Shown here in pieces: positions 24,803 through 32,853 of a stretch of 35,568 bases of DNA (positions are counted from its first letter, which is position 1; the number at the start of each line of letters is the position of its first letter). A model generated the notes under the pieces. The model was not told where the DNA came from. It saw only the letters and a list, made by a program, of their open reading frames with translations, and ran no database searches. Made by a program: the position numbers and the translations under genes. This DNA comes from JAGMDK01 sp023128695 (lineage in GTDB: Bacteria > Planctomycetota > Phycisphaerae > UBA1845 > Fen-1342), in contig DAOVQG010000006.1 of NCBI GenBank assembly GCA_030628805.1, forward strand, positions 1-35,568, written 5' to 3'.

Positions 24803-27061
24803 CTATTGCCGGTACGCCCGGCCGGACTCGTACAATCGCAAGCGGGCGGCAATATGCTGCCGGACCTGGGGCTCTCCTGCCCGATTGGCCAGCCGCAAAG
24901 CTTGACGCGCGGTTTCCACGGCTTGGGCAAAATTGCCCGTTTCGGCGTAAGCGGCAGCCAGGAGGTCGAGGTTCCGGGGATCGTTCGGGTCAACTTCACA
25001 GCAGAGCTTGGCCAAGCGGACGGCCTCCGCGCCATCGCGCAGCTCCGCCTCCCTAGCACTGGCCAGCAGCCAGCCTAATTCGTACCTCAGCTTCCGGTCG
25101 TTTGGCAGAACCTCCAAAGCCCTCCGCAGGGCGCTGACCGCTTCTCGGCGGCGGCCGACATTCCGCAAAGCGACCCAGTAAGCGCGCTGGGCGGCCGCAT
25201 ACTTCGGATCATATTGCAGGGCCTGCTCGAGCAAGTCCACCGCCTCCTCCGTACGACCCAGGGCCGGCAGAAGATTGGCCAGGTTCGTCAAGGCGTTCGC
25301 CGAACGCGGGTTGAGCTTCACATAACGGCGACAATTCTCATAAGCCCGCTGGAAGTCTCGCTGTTGGATGTAAACCAGTCCCAGCCGGTTATACGCCTGC
25401 CCACAGGTGGGAGACACTTCCACCGCCTTCTGATAACACTCGACCGCCTCCGCGGTTCTGCCCTGGCCCCGGAGGGCGTCTCCCAGACCGCACCACCACG
25501 AGGCACTGCGGGACGCGGTTCGCAGACTGGCTTCGAACTCGCGCTGGGCGTCGGAATAGCGGCCCAATTGCAGATACGCATCACCCAAAACGCCGCGCAG
25601 CTCATCCGACTCGGGGCTTTGTTGGACCAAAGGTTCCAGCAGCGCCACGGCCTCGGCGTACTTGCGCTGGAGCGTCAGATGCTTGACTTGCCGGTAAGCG
25701 CTGTAGACGTGGATCATCTCCTTCGGATCGCGGCGGGGCACGTCCGGGTCGTCTTCCTCCGCGGCGGTGACGCTGCCAACGTAGCCTAGTGATTCCAGGT
25801 TGGCGACCGCCTCGGCACTCAGGTCAACCGCGCCGGCCTTCCGCGGCGTCATCTCAAACACGACCTCCGCGAGCTCGGCCCTCAATTCGCGGGCCACCTC
25901 GGGTTGCTGTCCGATGACATTGTATAACTCCTCCGGGTCAGCCGCCCGGTCGTACAGCTCGGGGATTGGAGCCTCAATGTATTTCCACTGCTCGGTGATG
26001 AGGCAACGGAGCGGGGCCCAGCCGAAGCGAATCCGGGGGTATTGGGTTTCGCCATAAGCGGGCAGGAAGAACGCCTCTCCCGTGCGGCAGGCTCCGGCCA
26101 GACTTTCACCTTCGAGCTCGGCCGGCAGGGCCCAACCCAGCAGTTCCAAAACCGTCGGCATCACGTCAATCAGTCGGGCTCCGGCGGCGATCCGCTGACC
26201 CACCGGGATGCGCGACGGGAAGGAGAAGAACATCGGCACGTGCAGCGTGGTATCGTAGATAAACAGCCCGTGTTGCGGTTCGTCGTGCTCGCCGAACGCT
26301 TCCCCGTGGTCGCCGACGACCACGATCAACGTACGCTCCCGGAGCTGTTTGGCATCAAGCCAGTCCACAAGCCGGCGGACCTGCGTGTCCATGAAAGCGA
26401 TCTCACCGTCGTAGGGGTCGGCGAAGCGCTCGCGGTAACCCTGCGGCGGGTCATACGGGTAGTGCGGATCAAAAAAATGCACCCAGGCGAAGAAGGCCCG
26501 ATCCGGCTGCTCGTCAAGCCAGGCCAGGGCCCGGTTGCACACGTCGTCGGCCCGGCGTTCGCGGACATCCTTCGACGAGTCGCGGCCGCCGCCGATCTGG
26601 TCGTCGTAGTGGTCGAATCCGCGCGCGAGCCCGAAGCTGGAATCAAGCACCCAGGCCGCGATGAACGCCCCGGTACGGTAGCCCCGTTTTTTGAACTCCT
26701 CCGCCAGGGTGGGCAGGTCCTGGCCCAGTACGCCGCCGGCGTTCACGCGGATACCGTTGGAGATGGGGTAGGTCCCTGAAAGCAGCGACGCATGGGAGGG
26801 CAAGGTCAGCGGGACCTGCACGAAGGCCTGCTCGAACAGAACGCCGGACGCGGCCAGCGCGTCAAGTGCGGGTGTTTCAGCTTCCTTGTAGCCGTAGCAG
26901 CCCAGATGGTCCGCCCGCGTGGTGTCGAGCGTGATCAGCAGCACGGAAGGGGCCTTCGCCGCGGGTTGTGAGCCGTTACCGCTCTCTTGCCGTTCGCACC
27001 CCGACAGCCCGAGCGCAACAACCAGCAATGCGCTGCTCCACGCGTATCGAGTGATTATCAT
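24803..27061 (-). CDS. Sulfatase-fold (alkaline phosphatase superfamily) lipoprotein with TPR repeats
   Basis: 752 residues from the ATG at 27061. The lipobox LGLSGC places Cys22 at the mature N-terminus. Residues about 38-450 are sulfatase-like: metal site LLITLDTTRADHLGCYGY near 41-58, DHGEAFGEH near 250, and a C-terminal ELYDRAADPEELYN stretch. At the nucleophile position (normally Cys or Ser in CxPSR, converted to formylglycine) this protein reads TLPSH, with Thr86. A Thr nucleophile is typical of phosphoethanolamine and phosphoglycerol transferases, so true sulfatase activity is doubtful. Residues about 470-745 are TPR repeats (YAEAVALLEPLVQQSPES, YSDAQREFEASL and others). It is probably envelope-attached and facing the periplasm. 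The next lipoprotein gene starts 31 bases downstream. Confidence 0.88.
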   Translation of the reverse strand: MIITRYAWSSALLVVALGLSGCERQESGNGSQPAAKAPSVLLITLDTTRADHLGCYGYKEAETPALDALAASGVLFEQAFVQVPLTLPSHASLLSGTYPISNGIRVNAGGVLGQDLPTLAEEFKKRGYRTGAFIAAWVLDSSFGLARGFDHYDDQIGGGRDSSKDVRERRADDVCNRALAWLDEQPDRAFFAWVHFFDPHYPYDPPQGYRERFADPYDGEIAFMDTQVRRLVDWLDAKQLRERTLIVVVGDHGEAFGEHDEPQHGLFIYDTTLHVPMFFSFPSRIPVGQRIAAGARLIDVMPTVLELLGWALPAELEGESLAGACRTGEAFFLPAYGETQYPRIRFGWAPLRCLITEQWKYIEAPIPELYDRAADPEELYNVIGQQPEVARELRAELAEVVFEMTPRKAGAVDLSAEAVANLESLGYVGSVTAAEEDDPDVPRRDPKEMIHVYSAYRQVKHLTLQRKYAEAVALLEPLVQQSPESDELRGVLGDAYLQLGRYSDAQREFEASLRTASRSASWWCGLGDALRGQGRTAEAVECYQKAVEVSPTCGQAYNRLGLVYIQQRDFQRAYENCRRYVKLNPRSANALTNLANLLPALGRTEEAVDLLEQALQYDPKYAAAQRAYWVALRNVGRRREAVSALRRALEVLPNDRKLRYELGWLLASAREAELRDGAEAVRLAKLCCEVDPNDPRNLDLLAAAYAETGNFAQAVETARQALRLANRAGEPQVRQHIAARLRLYESGRAYRQ

Positions 27062-27123
27062 CGCGACTCCCCAGCCAAGTCTACCCCGCCACATTGTAGT
27101 AGAGCGTCTGACATAACTGGTGC

Positions 27124-27345
27124 TCTGTCAAGCGTCAATTGACAGGTAGGGGTAGGCGAACGGGAGGGCGAGCGAGCGGGAGGGCGAGAGCGGGAGGGCG
27201 GGAGCGGGAGGGCGAGGCTCCTGCCGAGCCAGGGGCGCCACGGCTCAGCAGGAGCTTCGCCCTCCCTTTCGAGCCAGGGGCGCCACGGCTCAGCAGGAGC
27301 TTCGCCCTCCCTTTCGCGACGCTAAACGCGTCCTCTTCGACGCCG
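27124..27345. repeat. GGGAGGGCGAGG / EGEAPAEP repeat cluster with 45-bp tandem duplication
   Basis: GCGGGAGGGCGAG-type units repeat at 27160-27215. The unit starting GAGCCAGGGGCGCCACGGCT is present twice, exactly, at 27226-27270 and 27271-27315. The GAGGGCGAGGCTCCTGCC and GGCTCAGCAGGAGCTTCGCC parts are inverted to each other and match the inner arms of the element at 24597. The 298-base gap between the PLP-enzyme stop and the sulfatase-like start otherwise holds only a promoter-sized stretch. Confidence 0.85.
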
Positions 27346-27359
27346 ATGACGGGGGGCCT

Positions 27360-28811
27360 TCACGAAACCCCAACGGCCGCCGATGTCGTTGCCCCAACTT
27401 TGTTCAGCGCCTGATCCAGATCTGCGATGGTGTCGTCGGCGTGTTCGCCGCCGACGCAGAGGCGGACCATGTTGGGCGGGATGTTGGCCAGTTCGCGGCC
27501 CTCCTCGCCCTGCTGCTGGTGCGTCGAGATGGCCGGGATCGTCGCCACGCTCTTGATGCGGCCCAGATCGGTCGCCCGCCAGATCCGTTGCAAACCGTCG
27601 AAGAACTTGCGGGTCCCCTCGGCTCCGCCCTTGACGCAGAAGGACATCAGGTGGCCGTAGCGGTTGACCGGCCGGCCGTATAGCTCGTCGTACTCCGCGT
27701 CGACCAGCCACATGTACTTGCTGGCCAGTTCGTGCAGTGGGTGGTCGGGCAACCCGAGATACTGCACGCTCTCGATCTGCGGGTGCCCCTGGAGAAACTC
27801 GGCCACCTTCATCGTGTTGCGGCTCATCAGGTCCATCTTGCTGCGCAGGGTCCGCATGTCGTTGAGCGTCATGATCGCCTGCATCGGATGCAGGTTGGGG
27901 CCGGTATCCCGATTCGGCAAATACTTCACGTAAGCGGCGAAGTCCGCCTTCATGTCGTCGTTATCAATGTTGGACACCAGGTTCTTGCGGGCGATCACCC
28001 CGCCGGCCACGCCGAAGCCGCTGGTCGTCAGGCTCTTGGTGGCGGATTGGATTACGATGTCGGCCCCGTGACAGATCGGCCGCAATAGGGCCGGCGAGGC
28101 CACCGTCGTGTCGCAAATCAGCGGCAGACCGTGGCTGTGGGCCAGGTCGGCCACCTCTTTGATGTCGAAGAAGCCTTGGGCCGGGTTGCTGGGCAGCTCG
28201 CCGTAGAGAAAACGCGTGTTCTCGTCGATCTTGGAGGCCCACTCGTCTATGTTGGTCGGGTCCTGGATCCAGCGGCAATCGATGTCGCGCTCCTGCATCA
28301 AGCGGATGCTGAACTGCTGAAAGGTGCCGCCATAGCACTGCGCGGTCGCCAGGAAGTTCCGCGGCTCGTGCTTGTTGTGGGTGCGGTGGACCAGGAAGGG
28401 CTGGACGGAAGTCATGATCGCGGCCATGCCGGAGGAGGTCGAGCAGCAACCGGTCTCGCCGTCGAAGCCGTACGCTTCGAGCAGGGCCAGGGTCCACTCG
28501 TAGTAGTACGTGGACGGGTTGGCGATCCGCGAGTAGCACCAGGTCGGGATCAGGTAAGCCAGGGCGGCGGCCATCTCGTCCGAGTCGCGGTAGGCCTGCG
28601 AGGCACTCATGAAGATGGGCTCGATGATCGCGCCCTGATAATCCTCGATCGCCTCCTCGACGGAATAGAGCCCGTGGACCGCGATGGTGTCGAACTTCCA
28701 CTTCTTGACCACCTCGCGGATGTACTTGGCCCGCTTGGCGAGGTAAGCGTTGTTCTTGTCGATATAGCGTTGCATTCCCGGTGTGATGTGAACTTCTTCG
28801 CCGCCGAACAT
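27360..28811 (-). CDS. Cys/Met metabolism PLP-dependent enzyme (cystathionine synthase/lyase family)
   Basis: 483 residues; ATG at 28811 with AGGAG seven bases upstream. The fold-type I family includes cystathionine gamma-synthase, cystathionine beta-lyase, O-acetylhomoserine sulfhydrylase and methionine gamma-lyase. The PLP-binding lysine is Lys259 in IVIQSATKSLTTSGFG; the cofactor-binding Asp lies in GLPLICDTTVASPAL, and a TSSGMAAI phosphate-binding loop lies near residue 128. The N-terminal 60 residues are longer than in many members, and the chain is some 80 residues above the usual 400. The exact reaction cannot be decided from sequence. It is the last gene of its strand before a divergent MNT gene and has no other sulfur-metabolism gene beside it. 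Confidence 0.9.
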   Translation of the reverse strand: MFGGEEVHITPGMQRYIDKNNAYLAKRAKYIREVVKKWKFDTIAVHGLYSVEEAIEDYQGAIIEPIFMSASQAYRDSDEMAAALAYLIPTWCYSRIANPSTYYYEWTLALLEAYGFDGETGCCSTSSGMAAIMTSVQPFLVHRTHNKHEPRNFLATAQCYGGTFQQFSIRLMQERDIDCRWIQDPTNIDEWASKIDENTRFLYGELPSNPAQGFFDIKEVADLAHSHGLPLICDTTVASPALLRPICHGADIVIQSATKSLTTSGFGVAGGVIARKNLVSNIDNDDMKADFAAYVKYLPNRDTGPNLHPMQAIMTLNDMRTLRSKMDLMSRNTMKVAEFLQGHPQIESVQYLGLPDHPLHELASKYMWLVDAEYDELYGRPVNRYGHLMSFCVKGGAEGTRKFFDGLQRIWRATDLGRIKSVATIPAISTHQQQGEEGRELANIPPNMVRLCVGGEHADDTIADLDQALNKVGATTSAAVGVS

Positions 28812-28984
28812 TGCGGTTCTCCTGATAACGAAGCCAGATATTGCAGTAAACCTTCAGCATACACAATAATGGGTAACATGTGCAATGGGGCGGCGTTATG
28901 AGCATTGGAGAAACCGTTTCCAAGCTGAGATCGGTTCCCGCGCCTGGCTTGATGTTGGCGCCCGCACTCAAGCAAGAGGTCGCT

Positions 28985-29058
28985 GGGCCGAGATTCCCAT
29001 CTCGGCCCTGAAGAGGCAGGATTCTTATCCTGCCCCGATCGCGGGAAAGGACTCCCGC
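28985..29058. repeat. Three consecutive short hairpins
   Basis: Hairpin one, 28985-29008: GGGCCGAGAT and ATCTCGGCCC around TCCC. Hairpin two, 29015-29034: GGCAGGAT and ATCCTGCC around TCTT. Hairpin three, 29041-29058: GCGGGA and TCCCGC. All stems are perfect and the spacing is 6 bases each. They lie in the 314-base divergent gap upstream of the MNT gene. The rest of the gap has AT-richer promoter-like sequence near 28840-28880. Confidence 0.75.
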
Positions 29059-29125
29059 CAGCGTGGGTGGTTTAGTTTCATGAATGCACGCTGTTCCGGG
29101 AACTCAGACTTCGAGGGGCCGAACT

Positions 29126-29416
29126 GTGGTAAGCGATTCGTCACTAATTGAGAAGCGGGCTGCGATTCTCGACATCGCCGCCCGGCACGGGGCACGGAAC
29201 GTCCGTATCTTCGGCTCCGTCGCTCGCGGCGACGCCCGCCCGGACAGTGATATCGCTCTGCTCGTTGATCTGGAGCCGGGTCGAACTCTGCTCGACCATG
29301 TCGGCTTGTGGCAGGACCTCGAGGAGCTTCTGGGCCGGCGGGTTGACGTAGTCGTCGACGGCGGGCTCAGCCCACATCTTGAAAAACGCATTCTCGCGGA
29401 GGCCACACCACTGTGA
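29126..29416 (+). CDS. MNT-type nucleotidyltransferase (antitoxin of a MNT-HEPN pair)
   Basis: 96 residues from the GTG at 29126, which follows GAGGGG by eight bases; an upstream ATG at 29084 would add 14 residues with no ribosome site. It is a minimal nucleotidyltransferase with the signature FGSVARGDARPDSDIALLV: Gly30-Ser31, Asp40 and Asp42, with a third acidic residue in RRVDVVV (Asp74). In MNT-HEPN toxin-antitoxin modules the MNT protein neutralises the HEPN ribonuclease, in studied cases by adding AMP to it. The stop overlaps the next reading frame as GTGA, as in intact modules. All catalytic residues appear present. Confidence 0.9.
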   Translation: MVSDSSLIEKRAAILDIAARHGARNVRIFGSVARGDARPDSDIALLVDLEPGRTLLDHVGLWQDLEELLGRRVDVVVDGGLSPHLEKRILAEATPL

Positions 29417-29622
29417 AGGACGACCGCGTCTATCTGTTGCACATCCGCGACTTCGAGATCGTCGGCGAGGCGGCCAAGAACCTCTCGCAGGTCCACAAAG
29501 ACGCGCATCCGGGCATTCCATGGAAACGAATCGCGCCCAGGTGTGCCACTGCTGTGTCAGCAGTGCTCGGACGAGAAGGTTCCCTCAGGAATGCACTGCT
29601 CACAGAGCACTGGCACAACTGA
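29413..29622 (+). pseudogene. Truncated HEPN (DUF86) toxin gene
   Basis: The GTG at 29413 overlaps the MNT stop. The product begins MKDDRVYLLHIRDFEIVGEA and continues with AKNLSQVHKDAHPGIPWKRI. Both parts match DUF86 HEPN proteins, but about 35 residues that normally lie between HIRD and the 'EIVGEAAKNLS' helix are absent. After IPWKRIA the frame runs into a palindromic repeat (from about 29537) and reads non-homologous sequence to the stop. The catalytic R-x(4-6)-H motif, which normally follows this point (RDxxxH), is therefore lost. The toxin should be inactive. The internal loss and the terminal truncation appear to be separate events. Confidence 0.8.
29539..29619. mobile_element. Palindromic MITE/REP-like element at the end of the HEPN gene
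   Basis: The arms 29539-29565 (starting GGTGTGCCACTGCTGTGTCA) and 29593-29619 (ending GCACTGGCACAAC) are inverted repeats with about five mismatches. The left arm is also a hairpin by itself, CACTGCTG-TGT-CAGCAGTG. There is no coding content. It coincides with the point where HEPN homology ends, so it may be the insertion that broke the gene or have settled in an already broken one. Confidence 0.6.
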
Positions 29623-29841
29623 CAGTGCCACCCGCCGTTCCTTGAGTACGTTCCACGCTACGTGGTGCTTTGGACTATTTCCGCTTGTGATATCTGGGCC
29701 GTGCTCTACTACCGCTCGCTCAGCAAGTAAGATATCCCGTGCCAGGGGTAGCAACTGCTCCAATCCCGGCTGTATTTGCCAGGGGAACCGCTGAGATACA
29801 TTCATCGCATCAATGTTCCTGAACTTCCGCTTCGTCGGCAT
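29557..29841 (-). CDS. Hypothetical small protein
   Basis: 94 residues from the second ATG (29841), eight bases after GGAAAGGA; the ATG at 29850 is too close to that site. It begins MPTKRKFRNIDAMNVSQRF and has a helical, charged middle (LLPLARDILLAERAVVEHG). Its last 25 residues are read from the palindromic element at 29539-29619, so the original C-terminus is probably lost. It follows the beta-helix gene by 33 bases on the same strand. No family recognised; it could be a remnant. Confidence 0.35.
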   Translation of the reverse strand: MPTKRKFRNIDAMNVSQRFPWQIQPGLEQLLPLARDILLAERAVVEHGPDITSGNSPKHHVAWNVLKERRVALSVVPVLCEQCIPEGTFSSEHC

Positions 29842-29874
29842 GTGCACCATCCTTTCCGGGCCGCCGCCCGCGCG

Positions 29875-32001
29875 TCACGGGCAAGTCATGTTCATCATCG
29901 CGACCAGCGGGTCGATATCGCGCCAATTGACAGTGCCGTCACCGTTCGCGTCGTTGTTCGCGAATGCACAAGCTGGCGATTCGGGAGAGAACATGGCTTC
30001 CCATGCAACCGTGTTGTCGTTCATAGCCGCGACGAAGTAGTCAATGTCATGCCAAGATATCAAACCATCGCAGTTACTATCCCCGTGACAGATTGGCACG
30101 GCTACCTGATACTCGTACGCGCCCATATCCACGATAGGTGACTCACCGTACCCAGTGTCCGGCGTTGCGGGATCGTCCACTAAGCGTGGGTTACCATCGA
30201 GGTCCACGACTTCGGTCACGCTATAGTTATCCCCCGCATCGATGCATGGTGAACCACTAGACAGTCGGAATTCATCAGCCGTCGGATTAGAAAACAACGG
30301 ATCGGCGTCGATGTTACCAAGTCCCCAATACAGGGCCGCCGAATCGTCCACATAGCTGCCCGCAATACCGCCGCACACATCTGAGCATACGACCCTGAGT
30401 TCAGTAGGGCCAAGCACAGCCAACTCGTTGCCGAGTCCAGCCGAATTGCCCCAGAAAACGCAGTTCCTTGAGGAACAGAATGCGGGATTGCTCGATGAGA
30501 CACATAGCCCACCACCAAAGACCAGGGCAAAGTTAGTGCTGGTAGTGCAGTTCGCCATCATGCATTCCGCAGCGACGTATGCGCCACCACCGTCGTTGGC
30601 CGCAATATTACCGGTCAGCAGGCAGTTAGTGATTGATGGACTACCCTCGGAACAGAGGATTCCACCCCCTATACCCGCCGTTGGGTGTGTCCCGCCGGCA
30701 AGGTTTGAAGTTATGACGCAATTGGATAGCACCGCATTGCCTGCACACAATGCTCCACCGCCGGACTCGGCTGAGTTCGCGATAATCGTACAATCGGACA
30801 CTCTCGCGTCACTAAAGCAATAGACGCCACCTCCTATATCAGCAGAGTTTCCTGTAATCATGCATTCTTCGATCAGCGCGTCGCCCCCACAGATAATGCC
30901 ACCTCCACTTTCACTGGTCGAGTTATTGCATATTTGGCAGTCTGAAATTGTTATATTGCTGGTATTGTCCCCAACTGAGACGCCTGGACCTCTGTTATTC
31001 ATGATATTGCAGTTCACAACGCTAATACTGCTGCTATAGGTCAGGGAGATACCGATAGACGCATTGTCTATAATGGTGCAGTCGGATATCAGGCCACTAT
31101 CAACAGAGTGGTATAATATTCCTTCCCCATCGTTACTGCTCACTGTGCAATTTGAAAGAGTGATATTGCCTGTACATGAGATACCGTAGTCGTTGTTACT
31201 GCTGATAATGCAGTCATACAGTGTTGTAGTTCCACTGCATCTTACACCACCGTTTCCGTTACCCGATATAGTGCAGTTGGTTAAAGTGCCCGAGCACAAG
31301 ATGCCGCCAGCATAATCTGCCACATTCTCACTGAACGTGCAGTTGGTAACCGTCGAGCTCCCTACGTAGTTGTACATCCCGCCACCGCCGCTAGCAGCCG
31401 AGTTTCCGCTGAAGGTGCAGTTTGTCAGCGTCGGGCTGCCGCCGTCGTTGTACATCCCGCCGCCGAACTCGTAGCCCTGTTGAAAGTCGCCATCTGCGTT
31501 TCCGGCTGTGATAGTGAAGCCGTCAATAATGGCCGTTCCATCTGTGCCGCTGTCGTTGACAATGTGATAGCTGTTCTCGTCGTTGTTGACGAAATCGGGC
31601 TCGTCATTGCCGAGCAGGTCGCCGCTGAGGATGGTTTCGCAGTTGGCGATGTCGCGCAGGTCGGGATTGGGCGCCCCGTACCCGGCGTAGCCCCCGCGCA
31701 CGGCGACGCCGTTGATGAGCTGGAAGGCTTCATTGCGCGCGCCAAGGGTCACATATCCGTGTTCGCTGAGGTCGGGCTTGTACGTCTTGGTTGCCCCGCC
31801 CGCGCCGAGACCGCCGCCGACGCGGATTTCGTCACCGGCAACCGCAGTATGCAGCGCGTCTTGCAAGTATTTGAAGGCTGAGTCCCAGCTTGTCCCGTCG
31901 CCGCCGAGTGGAGCATCCGCATCGACGTATATCGTCCCCGCACTACCAATCGGCGTCAGCAAACCCGCCAGAGCCACACAGCTTGCCAATCCTAGTTTCA
32001 T
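29875..32001 (-). CDS. Exported right-handed beta-helix protein (choice-of-anchor Q type) with dockerin-like end
   Basis: 708 residues. The ATG at 32001 follows AAAGGGG by seven bases, the same leader pattern as the gene at 12592, and starts a signal peptide (MKLGLASCVALAGLLTPIGS). The N-terminal part has TIYVDADAPLGGDGTSWDSA, typical of pectate-lyase-like surface proteins. Residues about 190-500 form many short beta-helix coils of the type LTNCTFSGNSA and SDCTIIANSAESGGG. A choice-of-anchor Q-like segment follows (NCVFWGNSA, then FRLSSGSPCIDAGDN near residue 590). The last 75 residues are the dockerin-like module, here with WHDIDYFVAAMND in the first loop. No lyase catalytic motif was recognised, so binding or scaffold roles are as likely as enzymatic ones. 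Confidence 0.88.
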   Translation of the reverse strand: MKLGLASCVALAGLLTPIGSAGTIYVDADAPLGGDGTSWDSAFKYLQDALHTAVAGDEIRVGGGLGAGGATKTYKPDLSEHGYVTLGARNEAFQLINGVAVRGGYAGYGAPNPDLRDIANCETILSGDLLGNDEPDFVNNDENSYHIVNDSGTDGTAIIDGFTITAGNADGDFQQGYEFGGGMYNDGGSPTLTNCTFSGNSAASGGGGMYNYVGSSTVTNCTFSENVADYAGGILCSGTLTNCTISGNGNGGVRCSGTTTLYDCIISSNNDYGISCTGNITLSNCTVSSNDGEGILYHSVDSGLISDCTIIDNASIGISLTYSSSISVVNCNIMNNRGPGVSVGDNTSNITISDCQICNNSTSESGGGIICGGDALIEECMITGNSADIGGGVYCFSDARVSDCTIIANSAESGGGALCAGNAVLSNCVITSNLAGGTHPTAGIGGGILCSEGSPSITNCLLTGNIAANDGGGAYVAAECMMANCTTSTNFALVFGGGLCVSSSNPAFCSSRNCVFWGNSAGLGNELAVLGPTELRVVCSDVCGGIAGSYVDDSAALYWGLGNIDADPLFSNPTADEFRLSSGSPCIDAGDNYSVTEVVDLDGNPRLVDDPATPDTGYGESPIVDMGAYEYQVAVPICHGDSNCDGLISWHDIDYFVAAMNDNTVAWEAMFSPESPACAFANNDANGDGTVNWRDIDPLVAMMNMTCP

Positions 32002-32372
32002 TGCCGTCCCCTTTCTCGTGATAATGTGCCTGTTTGGTCGCACTAAATAAACTTCCCGCTGAACCGTGCCAACATGGCTACGCGGAGCGCTCCAGTTCAA
32101 CAGCACGCTGCCCCATACACCGCCAGTATATCAGAATCCGCCCGCGATATGAAGCCCGAGCCCCCGCCACGTGTGGCGGGAACCGGCGTTTACCCCCCCT
32201 CTATCAAAACCTAGGGCCGCGCGCGTGCGGTTGGAGTGTACGCCTTGCAAGCCAGCGACCATGGAGGATTTCAGCCCCCTACTCCCCTCCGACCGATTTC
32301 CCGTACAGCTTGCCTCGCGAGAGAGAGACACATTTTCCTCGTTCGGTCTACCTTGAGCCCCAAAATCGCACG

Positions 32373-32752
32373 ACTCCGGGCTCGCCGTATGTGGGAAACT
32401 ACCCCGGCGATGACGGCGGCAAGACCGCCCACTACATGCTCCGCTGGGTCGCCACGACCGGCGATACGCCCCCGCCTGGAAGCTGCTCGGGTTCAGGGCG
32501 AAGGTCAAGAAGTCAGCCAAGCAGGACCATCTGGAGCCCGACTATGTGCTCAACAGCTCCGACGGCAAGCCCGTCACGGTCGCTTTCGTTTATCGCTGGG
32601 AACGCTGGCTCGATGGTCCTGACCTGAACGACCCTGATTACGCCCGAAGAGAATCCTGGTGCGGCGGTGGTCACAGCCCTGTCACGCAGCGATGCCCGCT
32701 GACCGACGCCGATATTCCGGGGCTGGACGACGGGCTGGCGATAATGCTCTAA
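32373..32752 (+). pseudogene. Decayed coding remnant, two frames, unknown family
   Basis: One frame reads GNYPGDDGGKTAHYMLRWVA (about 32395-32460); a second reads on as WKLLGFRAKVKKSAKQDHLE, then NSSDGKPVTVAFVYRWERWL, and stops at 32752 (TAA). Both have clear protein-like composition, so a frameshift near 32470 is likely. No start is visible and the family is not recognised. The remaining sequence between 32002 and 32372 contains the beta-helix gene's leader and nothing else I can support. Confidence 0.5.
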
Positions 32753-32853
32753 GGACGCTATACTTAAGCTCACCTTCACGCGACGAATGGTTAGAATCGA
32801 TCCGCAGGAAGCGGCCGTGAATGTAAGCGTAATTCCAGCAGGAGGTTAAACGT

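Noticed and set aside
27154..27414. Plus-strand frame encoding repeated EGEAPAEP
   Set aside because: Translation of a repeat cluster; no start context and it overlaps the end of the PLP enzyme antisense.
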